Assembly (NCBI GenBank): GCA_965216845.1
Contig: OZ244200.1
Span: 1,798,001 to 1,862,000 of the forward strand
Length of the DNA: 64,000 nucleotides
Direction of reading: 5' to 3'
DNA from: Panacagrimonas sp965216845
GTDB lineage: Bacteria > Pseudomonadota > Gammaproteobacteria > Nevskiales > Nevskiaceae
Of this stretch, positions 17,700-26,172 are shown in pieces; within the stretch, counting starts at the first letter, position 1, and every line of letters begins with the position of its first letter. Below the pieces are notes generated by a model. That model saw nothing but the letters and a program-made list of their open reading frames with translations. It was not told where the DNA came from and did no database searches. Position numbers and translations under genes: made by a program.

Positions 17700-18412
17700 G
17701 TCGCGGCCTGGCTCAGATTCTGTGCGCGATCCTGATGATAGTCGCGCAGTTTCTGGTTGGCATCCACAATCACCACCAGCGCTTGAAGGATGGCGTCCAA
17801 ATTACCGCCGCCGATGGCGATGTACAGATCCTGCTGGTCGATTTGCGTATAAACCCGGTTGCCGATGCAAGCGGTGCTGGCCGCAACCTCGCCTCGCATG
17901 GCGGCTGGAAGCGCCATGCAAGTCGGGCGACCGAACAGCGCCGAGGGCGATTGCGCGCCAATGCGCCAGGCCGCTTCCTGCACCAGCGACAAGCTTTGAG
18001 GGTGACCGCAAAGCAGGACCACATCCGGGGTGCCCCGGGCCTGCGCCAAGGGGCTGTACTCGACCACTGATGGGCTTTGTTCCAGCCGCGCAATGTCCGG
18101 AACCTCTTCCATTTTCAGATAGCCGATGTCCTCCATCAGCGACAGGGTTTGTTCGAGTTCCGGCGCGCGGTCCTGCGGCAGGTCGATCCGGTGGGTGTGA
18201 CAGCCGATGGCGCAGTTGTAGTGATCCGCTTGGGCGGTGAAAAAGCGCCGCCCTTCGGCGGCCAGCTTCCAGAAGCTGCAACCGGCGGGCGCCTTGCCCC
18301 GGAACGCGGGCATCCCCTCGGGCGCCCGTTCGGAAAAACGAATCGCAACCGGCCGGCGTGTCAGATTCAACAGCGTTTTCAGTTTGGATTCGATCGCCGG
18401 AAAGTCGGACAT
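17696..18412 (-). CDS. DUF169 family protein
   Basis: 238 aa. The N-terminus has the DUF169 hallmark 'LKTLLNLTRRPVAIRFSE', then several conserved Cys residues ('AGCSFWKLA', 'NCAIGCHTH') and 'TPDVVLLCGHPQSL'. DUF169 proteins occur in many bacteria and archaea without an assigned reaction; the Cys residues suggest a metal or cofactor site (inference). First gene of the operon with the membrane-anchored protein and the linalool-dehydratase-like protein. Divergent from rdgC with about 138 bp between starts, which must hold its promoter; I could not place one with confidence. Confidence 0.8.
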   Translation of the reverse strand: MSDFPAIESKLKTLLNLTRRPVAIRFSERAPEGMPAFRGKAPAGCSFWKLAAEGRRFFTAQADHYNCAIGCHTHRIDLPQDRAPELEQTLSLMEDIGYLKMEEVPDIARLEQSPSVVEYSPLAQARGTPDVVLLCGHPQSLSLVQEAAWRIGAQSPSALFGRPTCMALPAAMRGEVAASTACIGNRVYTQIDQQDLYIAIGGGNLDAILQALVVIVDANQKLRDYHQDRAQNLSQAAT

Positions 18413-18550
18413 GAATTCGCCTGTTTTCGTTGTTGCAGACTGTGGAGCTGATCATGCCATGTCGGAATTGGTCTTCGCCAGCAAGCCATGGCGACAGCGC
18501 CGGTCGGCGCCGCTATCATCGCCGCCCATTTTGATCGAGCAATTGCCAAC

Positions 18551-19450
18551 GTGTGGTTCAAGAATCTCATCGCTTTCAAGCTGACCGCGCCGTGGACGCT
18601 GACCCCCGGTGCGCTGGAAGAGCAGCTTTCCAATCGTCCGCTGTTGGCTTGTAGTGGTCTGGCCGAGCGCAGCCAGGGCTGGGTGCCGGCACAGGGTGAT
18701 GGTGCGCTGGTGTGCGCGCAGGGCAAGCAGTCATTGATCGCATTGGGGGTGGAAACCAAGATTCTGCCCAGCTCGGTGGTCAAGGATGTGGCGCAAGAGC
18801 GCGCCGAGGCGTTTGCCAGCCGTGTGGGTTTTGAGCCGGGGAAGAAGCAGTTGCGCGAAATTCGCGCGCAAGTCCGGGACGAGCTGCTGCCCAAGGCGTT
18901 CTGCAAACGCCAGATCACGCGCGCCTGGATCAATCCCGACGACGGCTGGATCATGGTCGACAGCGCCAGCCACACACGGGCCGAAGAACTCACCGAGCTG
19001 CTGCGCGAAACCCTTGGCACATTGGCGATCGAGCCGCTGAGTACCGAACAGTCGCCGGTGTCGTGCATGAGTCAATGGCTGTTGTCCGGTCGCGCCTCGG
19101 ACGGCTTTGTGCTGGACCAGGACTGCGAGATGAAAAGCGGCGGTGACGACCCGTCCGCCGTTCGCTTTGCGCGCCATGCGCTGGATGGCGACGATGTGCG
19201 ACGTCACCTCAAGGAAGGCAAATCGGTGACGCAGCTCGGCCTGAAGTGGAATGACCGGGTGCGTTTGATCCTGGCCGAGCCGGGCGTGCTCAAGCGCATC
19301 CGTTTCGATGCGATGGAGCAGGACCGGGATGAACCGGACGGCCAGCAAAATCAAAGCGAGCAGTTCGACGCCGATTTCGCACTGATGACCGGCGAGCTGT
19401 CGGCGCTGTTTTCCGCCTTGATTCGCGCCCTGGGCGGACTCAAAGGCTGA
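18551..19450 (+). CDS. rdgC: recombination-associated protein RdgC
   Basis: 299 aa. RdgC is a DNA-binding ring protein that restrains RecA filament formation. The GTG at 18551 gives 'VWFKNLIAFKLT', matching the start of known RdgC ('MLWFKNLMVYRL'). Other conserved stretches are 'GWVPAQGDGALV', 'EKIL'-like 'ETKILPSSVVKD', 'DGWIMVDSASHTRAEEL' and the ending 'FDADFALMTGELSALF'. It converges on the desaturase gene; a GC-rich hairpin lies between the two stops. Confidence 0.95.
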   Translation: MWFKNLIAFKLTAPWTLTPGALEEQLSNRPLLACSGLAERSQGWVPAQGDGALVCAQGKQSLIALGVETKILPSSVVKDVAQERAEAFASRVGFEPGKKQLREIRAQVRDELLPKAFCKRQITRAWINPDDGWIMVDSASHTRAEELTELLRETLGTLAIEPLSTEQSPVSCMSQWLLSGRASDGFVLDQDCEMKSGGDDPSAVRFARHALDGDDVRRHLKEGKSVTQLGLKWNDRVRLILAEPGVLKRIRFDAMEQDRDEPDGQQNQSEQFDADFALMTGELSALFSALIRALGGLKG

Positions 19451-19452
19451 CA

Positions 19453-19474
19453 CCGTGCCCCTTGCAGGGCACGG
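19453..19474. terminator. hairpin between convergent rdgC and desaturase genes
   Basis: Perfect 8-bp stem (CCGTGCCC / GGGCACGG) with a 6-nt loop directly after the rdgC stop codon. There is no T-run on the + strand, so it may be a weak or Rho-assisted end, or serve both convergent genes. Confidence 0.4.
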
Positions 19475-19496
19475 GTCGTCGCCCAGGCTCGGCGCA

Positions 19497-21362
19497 TCAC
19501 AGGTCAAGAACCAGGCGTTCCCCAGCCGCCCGTGAAACACATGGCGTCATGATGCCCTGCTGGTGCTCGCGCTCGCTGAGCACCACATCGCGATGTTCAA
19601 CTTCTCCCTGGATGACCTTGCAACGGCAGGCGCCACACAAACCCTGCGTGCATACGCCGTGCGCTTCGATTCGGTTCTCCTGCAACACGGTCAGCAGCGA
19701 TTTTTCCGCAGGGATCTCCAGCGTTTTGTTGCTGCGCGAAAGTTCCACGGTGAAGGCGCGGTTATTGCCCATTTCCACCGCGCCGGTCACAAAGCTCTCG
19801 GTATGTATTGCTTCCAGCGGCCAGCCGCGTGATTCGGCCAGACCGATCACATGGTTCATGAAGGCTTGCGGTCCGCACAGATAAAGGCCCTGTCCCTTGC
19901 TGTAAGTCGGAATACTTTGTGCGCTGAGCTGTTGCGCTTGATCGCCATCATCGAGGTGCGTTTGGACCTGGCTGCGATAGCCGGCTTGTTGCAACTCGTT
20001 TGCGAACGGAAGCTGTTCCTGATTTCGAGCGCAAACATGAAAATCAAAATCGATACCCTGCGCTGCCAGGGTCTGCGCCATCGCCAACAGTGGCGTAATG
20101 CCAATGCCGCCGGCAATCAGCTGTACCTTGCGGTAGTGATCCGACATCGGAAAATGATTGCGTGGAATGCCGATCTTTATTTCAGAGCCAACCGAAAACT
20201 GTTCGTGCACCGATTTTGATCCGCCTCTGCCCTTATCTTCGCGTTTGACGGCGATGCGATAACGACCGTCCGGTCGAGGGGCGTGGGTCAGCGAATATTG
20301 GCGCACCAGTCCGGAACCTACATGCACGTCAATGTGTGCGCCGGCGGTATAGTTTTGAAAGGACTTATCTTCGGCGGGCGCCAAAGTATAGGCGCGCACC
20401 TGCGCGGAGACTTGTTCTATTTTTTCGATTCGCGCCTTGAGTTCCTGATCTTCGGAATCTTTCAACGGGCCAGGCTGTTCCAGCTTTCCAAGCGGCCAGC
20501 TCCAGACGATTTCACGTTGCCGCATCCACGGCTCGGCCACCAGCCAGGCGCGGTTGTATCGGTAGTAGGGAACCGCGGGGAACAAATGATGAATCAAATG
20601 TTGCGACTGATGAATCATGAAAATATGACTCAACCAGCCGCCGCGATACATGCGCGTGGCCTGGAACGGTCGCTCGTGCTGGACGACTCCTTCCGGGTGT
20701 TGGATGTAGGCGAACAGATAGGTGAGGATGAAAATGCCCAAACGCTGCGGAATCAACCAAAGCAATACGAATTCCCAGGCGTAGGGAGATAATAACCAGG
20801 CGACGTGCCAGCCAACTGCCACAATTAGAGTAATTATAAATCCGCGCAGTTCGGCCGGCGTTCGTTCGCTGCCGCGCTGTAGATACCAACGCACCCAATA
20901 AACGTCGATAAACATCAGCGAAAAGAACTTCCACGGCCAGGGAGTGATTACCATGACGTCATCCGGGTCATCATGTTCGATACCGGTGTACTGATGGTGT
21001 TCCATGTGCAGGAAGCGGTACAGGCGCGATGTGAAACCTGGAAACAAGGGGAAGGCGGAAACGGTGCCTAAAATATCATTGACGGTGCCATTGCTGGAGA
21101 GTGCGCGGTGAGAAGCGTCGTGCAAGGGCGTGAAGGCGACAAAAATAGCGAACGCGCTGAGCGGAATCGTGAGCCATAACGGCAGCAGGTCGCTTAGATA
21201 GCCTGCCACGCAACCCAGCAGAACCGCGTAGCAGCCCAGGATCATCAATACTTCCTGCCAGGCGATGACCGGCAGATCGATGATTGCGCCAAAGCGTGGG
21301 TCGGAAACGATTTGTTCCAACAAACGGCGATCTTCAGTGGGGTAATTGACTTGGCTCACCAT
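19497..21362 (-). CDS. fatty-acid desaturase fused to oxidoreductase and 2Fe-2S ferredoxin
   Basis: 621 aa self-contained electron-transfer desaturase. Residues about 35-300 form a membrane desaturase/hydroxylase with the histidine boxes HDASH (81-85), HMEHH (119-123) and HQSQHLIHH (251-259), plus several TM helices. Residues about 310-525 form a flavin/NAD(P)H reductase ('RQYS' 354-357, 'GGIGITP' 418-424, 'CGPQ' 496-499). Residues about 535-621 form a plant-type 2Fe-2S domain with C571, C576, C579 and C608. The reductase-ferredoxin order resembles the phthalate dioxygenase reductase class. It should desaturate or hydroxylate an acyl chain using NAD(P)H without separate redox partners. An AAGGAA site precedes the ATG at 21362. 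Confidence 0.9.
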   Translation of the reverse strand: MVSQVNYPTEDRRLLEQIVSDPRFGAIIDLPVIAWQEVLMILGCYAVLLGCVAGYLSDLLPLWLTIPLSAFAIFVAFTPLHDASHRALSSNGTVNDILGTVSAFPLFPGFTSRLYRFLHMEHHQYTGIEHDDPDDVMVITPWPWKFFSLMFIDVYWVRWYLQRGSERTPAELRGFIITLIVAVGWHVAWLLSPYAWEFVLLWLIPQRLGIFILTYLFAYIQHPEGVVQHERPFQATRMYRGGWLSHIFMIHQSQHLIHHLFPAVPYYRYNRAWLVAEPWMRQREIVWSWPLGKLEQPGPLKDSEDQELKARIEKIEQVSAQVRAYTLAPAEDKSFQNYTAGAHIDVHVGSGLVRQYSLTHAPRPDGRYRIAVKREDKGRGGSKSVHEQFSVGSEIKIGIPRNHFPMSDHYRKVQLIAGGIGITPLLAMAQTLAAQGIDFDFHVCARNQEQLPFANELQQAGYRSQVQTHLDDGDQAQQLSAQSIPTYSKGQGLYLCGPQAFMNHVIGLAESRGWPLEAIHTESFVTGAVEMGNNRAFTVELSRSNKTLEIPAEKSLLTVLQENRIEAHGVCTQGLCGACRCKVIQGEVEHRDVVLSEREHQQGIMTPCVSRAAGERLVLDL

Positions 21363-21793
21363 GGTTCCTTTTGATCACAATGAATTTGTTTGCCGGCAAA
21401 CCGCCGGTGCCGACCAGGGGCGACCAGGGGGTTGGGGCGGCGGGGTTGTCGTTCGGTATCCTGCCCGTGACCGGCAATCCGGCACCGCCCCGAGCGCAGC
21501 GCGCATGCACGCGGCCCGCACCGCCGTCGCGCAAATGGCGCTCCGACAAGCCCGGAATCAGCGCCGCTTCGCCGATTCGAGCGGGAGCACGCGCGCCGTA
21601 CACTACGGTCAGTGATTGCGCCAAAGCGCGTGCGGTCACGGCATCCTCCTGTTTTTTGGGCCGATCGCAGCCGTGGGTGTGGCCACTTCTGAAACGGATG
21701 CGTCAAGTCTTTGCCATCATCCCGGCGCATTGCACCTGCCAAAGGTCATGGTCGGGTAGGGCGAGCAGCCGGGCTTATGGCAAGCTTGCGCCA
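21363..21793. other. 431-bp divergent intergenic region
   Basis: Lies between the divergent starts of the desaturase and oppA genes. Short reading frames cross it on both strands, but none has a ribosome binding site together with a recognisable product. The first 15 bases hold the desaturase ribosome binding site. I could not place promoters with confidence. Confidence 0.4.
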
Positions 21794-23422
21794 ATGTCAC
21801 TCCGTTCCCTGTGCCGCATTCCGGCGATCGTTCCGCTGATCATCTGTTGCCTGACCGCAAGTGCGGTGCAGGCATCGGTGTCTGCTGTTGAGGTGCTGGC
21901 CGCCGAACAGGTGCTTCGGCGTGGCAATGGTCCAGAGGTGGAAACGCTGGACCCACACAAGGCGCAGAGTGTCTCCGCCTCGAATATTTTGCGCGACCTG
22001 TACGAAGGCCTGGTCGGTGAAGCGCCAGACGGCCGTTTGCGGCCCGGTGCCGCCACAAGTTGGGAAATCTCGCGGGACGGTCTGCGCTATTCGTTCCGTA
22101 TGCGGGCGGATGCGCGCTGGTCCAACGGTGATCCGGTGACGGCGGAGGATTTTGCCGCCGGATTGCGGCGCAGCGTGGATCCGGCCACCGGCTCAAAATA
22201 TTCACAGATTCTTGCGCCCATCGAAAACGCGGAAAGCGTGATTGCCGGTGATCTGCCGCCAGAAGCGCTGGGCGTGGAGGCGCCTGAGCCGCATACCCTG
22301 ATCATCCGGCTGGAGTCGGCCACACCCTATTTTCTGGGCTTGCTGACGCACGCATCGGCCTACCCCATCCATCAGTCCAGCCTGAAACAGCACGGCGATG
22401 CCTTCGCCAAGCCGGGCAATCTGGTTGGCAACGGCGCCTATCGACTCACCGAGCGTGTGGTGCAGTCGCATGTATTGCTGGAGCAGAATCCGCATTACTG
22501 GGACCATGAAAACGGCCATATCCGTCAGGTCTATTTCATGAATACCGAGGACGTGAATTCGGAATTCAAGCGCTTTCGCGCCGGCGAGCTGGACTGGACC
22601 TCCACCATCCCCAGCAATCAGGCGCGCTGGATTCGCAAGAACCTGCCGCAACAGGTTCGCGTCTCCACCTATCTGGGCGTTTATTACTACGGCTTCAACG
22701 TCACCCAGCCACCGTTCAAGGATAACCCCGCCTTGCGTCACGCCTTGTCACTGGCCATTGATCGGCAAGTGGTTGCGAACAAGGTATTGAGTGCGGGCGA
22801 GCAGGTCGCCTACGGTTGGGTGCCGCCCGGCGTGATTGGCTATGACAGCCTGCCGCTTGCACATTCGACGTGGACTCGTGAACAGCGGCTGGCGGAAGCC
22901 AGACGGCTTTATGCAGAGGCCGGCTATTCGCAGGAAAGCCCGGCCGAGGTGGAGATTCTCTACAACACCAGTGAAGATCACAAAAAAATCGCCATCGTCA
23001 TCGGCGCCATGTGGAAGCAGTTTTTGGGCGTGCGCACCAAGCTGCGCAACGAAGAGTGGAAGGTTTATCTGCAGAGTCGGCAGCTGAAGGCCAAGACGCA
23101 AGCGTTTCGCGCCGGCTGGATCGGTGATTACAACGACCCCAATACCTTTCTGGAAATCATGCATTCACAGCATGGTCTGAACGATTCGGGCTATGCCTCC
23201 GAGCGCTTTGACACCTTGTTGGAGGCGGCGGCGCGAGAAGGCGATGCGCAAAAAAGAATGTCGCTGATGCAGCAAGCGGAGGCGCAACTGCTGGAGGACA
23301 TGCCCGTGATGCCGCTTTATTTTTATGTCACCAAACGTCTGGTTCAGCCTTATGTGGTCGGGTGGCAGGCCAATATCATGGACCATCACCGGACACACGA
23401 TATGCGGATTCTTGAGCACTAA
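21794..23422 (+). CDS. oppA: oligopeptide ABC transporter substrate-binding protein
   Basis: About 542 aa, the usual OppA length. I chose the ATG at 21794 because it begins a signal peptide ('IPAIVPLIICCLTASAVQA'); the frame is open further upstream without a better start. SBP family 5 landmarks: 'NGPEVETLDPHKAQS', 'LYEGLVGEAPDGRLRPGAATSWEIS', 'ARWSNGDPVTAEDF', 'NPALRHALSLAIDR'. It binds peptides in the periplasm for the permeases encoded directly downstream; its stop overlaps the oppB start by one base (taATG). Exact peptide range is not predictable. Confidence 0.9.
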   Translation: MSLRSLCRIPAIVPLIICCLTASAVQASVSAVEVLAAEQVLRRGNGPEVETLDPHKAQSVSASNILRDLYEGLVGEAPDGRLRPGAATSWEISRDGLRYSFRMRADARWSNGDPVTAEDFAAGLRRSVDPATGSKYSQILAPIENAESVIAGDLPPEALGVEAPEPHTLIIRLESATPYFLGLLTHASAYPIHQSSLKQHGDAFAKPGNLVGNGAYRLTERVVQSHVLLEQNPHYWDHENGHIRQVYFMNTEDVNSEFKRFRAGELDWTSTIPSNQARWIRKNLPQQVRVSTYLGVYYYGFNVTQPPFKDNPALRHALSLAIDRQVVANKVLSAGEQVAYGWVPPGVIGYDSLPLAHSTWTREQRLAEARRLYAEAGYSQESPAEVEILYNTSEDHKKIAIVIGAMWKQFLGVRTKLRNEEWKVYLQSRQLKAKTQAFRAGWIGDYNDPNTFLEIMHSQHGLNDSGYASERFDTLLEAAAREGDAQKRMSLMQQAEAQLLEDMPVMPLYFYVTKRLVQPYVVGWQANIMDHHRTHDMRILEH

Positions 23423-24351
23423 TGCTTAGGCAAATTCCAAAAAGGCTGCTGCAGGGCGTGATCGCGCTATTCGTATTGGTCACGCTGGCGTTTTTCATGA
23501 TGCGGGCGGCGCCGGGCGGGCCGTTTGATTCGGAACGGGCATTGCCGCCGGAAATCATTGCGCAATTGGAACAGACCTATCATCTGGACGAGCCGCTGTG
23601 GCAGCAATATCTGCGTTATCTGGGCGGCGTGTTCCAGGGTGACCTTGGGCCGTCTTATCAGTACACCGATTTCACGGTCAATGAATTGATTTGGGCGGGC
23701 TTGCCGGTGTCGCTGACCATCGGCGCCAGCGCCATCGCTCTGGCCCTGGTGGTGGGTGCTGGTTTGGGGATGATGGCCGCGGTCCGGCAGAACGCCTTGC
23801 TGGATCACTTGTTGATGACGGTGGCGATGATCGGCATTTCGCTGCCGAATTTCGTCATCGCGCCGTTGATGATTCTGTTATTCGCATTAATCTTGTCCGT
23901 ATTGCCCGCCGGAGGTTGGAGCTTTTCGGATCCGCGCACCATGGTGTTGCCGATTCTGGCCCTGGCGGCACCGCAGGTCGCCTACATCGCTCGCATCACC
24001 CGTGGATCGATGATTGAAGTGCTGAGCGCCAACTTCATTCGAACGGCGCGCGCCAAGGGCTTGTCAGGCACGCAGGTGATACTGCGGCACGCCTTGCGTC
24101 CGGCCATGATTCCGGTGGTGTCTTATCTGGGGCCAGCGGCGGCGGGTGTCATTACCGGATCGGTGGTGATCGAGCAGATTTTTGGCATTCCAGGCATTGG
24201 CCGACACTTTGTACAAGCAGCGCTCAACCGCGATTACACCCTGGTCATGGGCGTGGTGGTGTTTTACGGCAGCCTCATTATCGTTTTCAATTTTCTGGTA
24301 GACCTGATTTATGGCCTGCTGGATCCGCGTGCGAGGACGGATCATGACTGA
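23422..24351 (+). CDS. oppB: oligopeptide ABC transporter permease OppB
   Basis: 309 aa inner-membrane permease of the OppB/DppB type: a first TM segment ('GVIALFVLVTLAFFMMRAAPGGPF' region), the BPD_transp_1 core with several TMs, and the EAA-loop region 'RTARAKGLSGTQVILRHALRPAMIPV' that contacts the ATPase. 'GSVVIEQIFGIPGIGRHFVQAALNRDY' is typical of OppB. It overlaps oppA by one base and oppC by 8 bp, so translation is coupled. Confidence 0.93.
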   Translation: MLRQIPKRLLQGVIALFVLVTLAFFMMRAAPGGPFDSERALPPEIIAQLEQTYHLDEPLWQQYLRYLGGVFQGDLGPSYQYTDFTVNELIWAGLPVSLTIGASAIALALVVGAGLGMMAAVRQNALLDHLLMTVAMIGISLPNFVIAPLMILLFALILSVLPAGGWSFSDPRTMVLPILALAAPQVAYIARITRGSMIEVLSANFIRTARAKGLSGTQVILRHALRPAMIPVVSYLGPAAAGVITGSVVIEQIFGIPGIGRHFVQAALNRDYTLVMGVVVFYGSLIIVFNFLVDLIYGLLDPRARTDHD

Positions 24352-25213
24352 GGCGGCGGTCACCGGACGCAGCCTGGGGCAGGACGCCTGGCGTCGCCTG
24401 CTGCGTAACCGCGCGGCGCTGAGCAGCGGCGTGATATTGATATTGATGACGCTGTTGATTCTGTTCGGCCCGCTATTCAGCCCCTGGGCGTTCGACTACA
24501 TCGATTTTGATGGCGAATGGGGTTCGCCGCCGAGCATGAACAACAGCCACTGGTTTGGCACCGATAATCTCGGACGAGACTTATTCGTGCGCACCATGGT
24601 GGGCGGGCAGATTTCCTTGATGGTTGGTTTGGTGGCCACCAGCGTTTCTCTTTTGATCGGTGTCACTTACGGCGCCATCGCGGGTTATTTTGGCGGTCGC
24701 GTGGACGCGGTGATGATGCGCATTGTCGACATTATGTATGCCCTGCCGTTCATGTTTCTGGTGATTCTGCTGATGGTTTTGTTCGGGCGGCATTTGATTC
24801 TGATATTCGTTGCCATCGGCAGTATTAACTGGCTGGATATGGCGCGCATTGTTCGCGGGCAGACGTTATCGCTGAAAAAGCGCGAGTTTGTGGACGCCGC
24901 GCAAATGGCGGGGCTGAATTCGGCGCAGATCATTCGTCGCCATATCGTGCCGAACCTGCTGGGCGTGGTGGCGGTTTACGTCACCTTGACGATCCCGCAG
25001 GTGATTCTGGTGGAATCCTTTTTGAGTTTTCTGGGCCTTGGGGTGCAGGAGCCGGCCACCAGTTGGGGTGCACTGGTGAATGATGGCGCGCGCGATATGG
25101 AAGCCACACCTTGGTCTTTGTTGTTCCCCGCCGGCTTTCTGGCGCTGACCTTATTTTGTCTCAATTTCCTCGGCGACGGTCTGCGCGACGCCCTGGATCC
25201 GAAAGATCGATGA
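24344..25213 (+). CDS. oppC: oligopeptide ABC transporter permease OppC
   Basis: 289 aa. The ATG at 24344 has a GAGGA site just upstream and overlaps the oppB stop. OppC-type features: an N-terminal TM, 'HWFGTDNLGRDLFVRTMVGGQISLMVG', the EAA loop 'FVDAAQMAGLNSAQIIRRHIVPNLL' and 'ESFLSFLGLGVQEPATSWGALVNDG'. It forms the heteromeric channel with OppB. Its stop overlaps the oppD start (ATGA). Confidence 0.93.
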   Translation: MTEAAVTGRSLGQDAWRRLLRNRAALSSGVILILMTLLILFGPLFSPWAFDYIDFDGEWGSPPSMNNSHWFGTDNLGRDLFVRTMVGGQISLMVGLVATSVSLLIGVTYGAIAGYFGGRVDAVMMRIVDIMYALPFMFLVILLMVLFGRHLILIFVAIGSINWLDMARIVRGQTLSLKKREFVDAAQMAGLNSAQIIRRHIVPNLLGVVAVYVTLTIPQVILVESFLSFLGLGVQEPATSWGALVNDGARDMEATPWSLLFPAGFLALTLFCLNFLGDGLRDALDPKDR

Positions 25214-26172
25214 GCCTGCTGAGCGTCGATGAGCTGTCGGTACGTTTCCGCACCCCGGACGGCCCGGTGACGGCGGTTGACCGGCTCAGCTTTTCGCTGA
25301 ACGAAGGACAGACGCTGGGCATTGTTGGCGAATCCGGCTGTGGTAAGTCGCAAACCGCGCTGGCCATCATGGGGCTGCTGGCGCGAAACGGGAAAGCGTC
25401 CGGCAGCATTGCGTTTGATGGACAGGAGCTGCTCAAGCTGTCCGCACGCAAGCTCAACCGCATTCGCGGCAACCGTATCGGCATGATTTTTCAGGACCCG
25501 ATGACCAGCCTGAATCCGCATTTGCGGGTGGGCGTACAGATTGCTGAAGGTTTACGCAGGCATCGCGGCTTGTCTGCGTCTGCGGCGGCTGCCGAGTCCG
25601 GCCGACTGTTGGATGCGGTGCGCATATCCGATGCGGCCACGCGCTTGCGGCAATATCCGCATGAGTTGTCCGGCGGTATGCGTCAGCGCGTGATGATTGC
25701 CATCGCGCTGGCGTGTCGGCCCAAATTGTTGATTGCCGATGAGCCAACCACCGCGCTGGACGTGACGGTTCAGGCGCAGATTCTGAGCCTGATGCGGGAG
25801 CTGCAATCGGATTTTGGCGTCGCCATCATGTTGATCACGCACGATTTGGGCGTGGTATCCGAGCTGTGCGAACAGCTGTTGGTGATTTATGGCGGCCGGC
25901 TTGCCGAATCTGGCCCAACGCATGAAGTGCTACAGACCCCGGCGCATCCGTATACAGCCGCGCTGCTGCAGGCGCGACCCAAACTGACCGACCGGCCGGA
26001 CCAGCCGCTGACGGTATTGGAAGGTCAGCCGCCGGCGCCGGGTGAGCCGGTTCAGGGTTGTGCGTTCGGTTTGCGGTGCCCGAAGGTATTCGACGCCTGC
26101 CGCCAGCAACCGCCGGTCAGCCCGGGTCAGGACGGGCGCCATGCGGCGTGCCATCTGCACGCACCCGAGTGA
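25210..26172 (+). CDS. oppD: oligopeptide ABC transporter ATPase OppD
   Basis: 320 aa. Walker A 'GESGCGKS', Q-loop 'FQDPMTSLNPH', signature 'LSGGMRQRVMIA', Walker B 'LLIADEPTTALD', and the OppD/DppD C-terminal extension with the Cys-containing stretch 'GCAFGLRCPKVFDAC' that holds an iron-sulfur site in characterised relatives. The ATG overlaps oppC. No oppF follows: the next gene is on the opposite strand and overlaps the oppD tail by about 55 bp. The transporter therefore needs a second ATPase from elsewhere or uses an OppD homodimer. Confidence 0.93.
   Translation: MSLLSVDELSVRFRTPDGPVTAVDRLSFSLNEGQTLGIVGESGCGKSQTALAIMGLLARNGKASGSIAFDGQELLKLSARKLNRIRGNRIGMIFQDPMTSLNPHLRVGVQIAEGLRRHRGLSASAAAAESGRLLDAVRISDAATRLRQYPHELSGGMRQRVMIAIALACRPKLLIADEPTTALDVTVQAQILSLMRELQSDFGVAIMLITHDLGVVSELCEQLLVIYGGRLAESGPTHEVLQTPAHPYTAALLQARPKLTDRPDQPLTVLEGQPPAPGEPVQGCAFGLRCPKVFDACRQQPPVSPGQDGRHAACHLHAPE

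Noticed and set aside
16056..17735. 559-codon open frame on the plus strand across the dehydratase-like gene
   Set aside because: The minus-strand frame has recognisable motifs and operon spacing; the plus frame has neither.
21334..21742. Short minus-strand frames upstream of the desaturase gene
   Set aside because: No ribosome binding site and no recognisable domain; overlapping frames give unrelated sequences.
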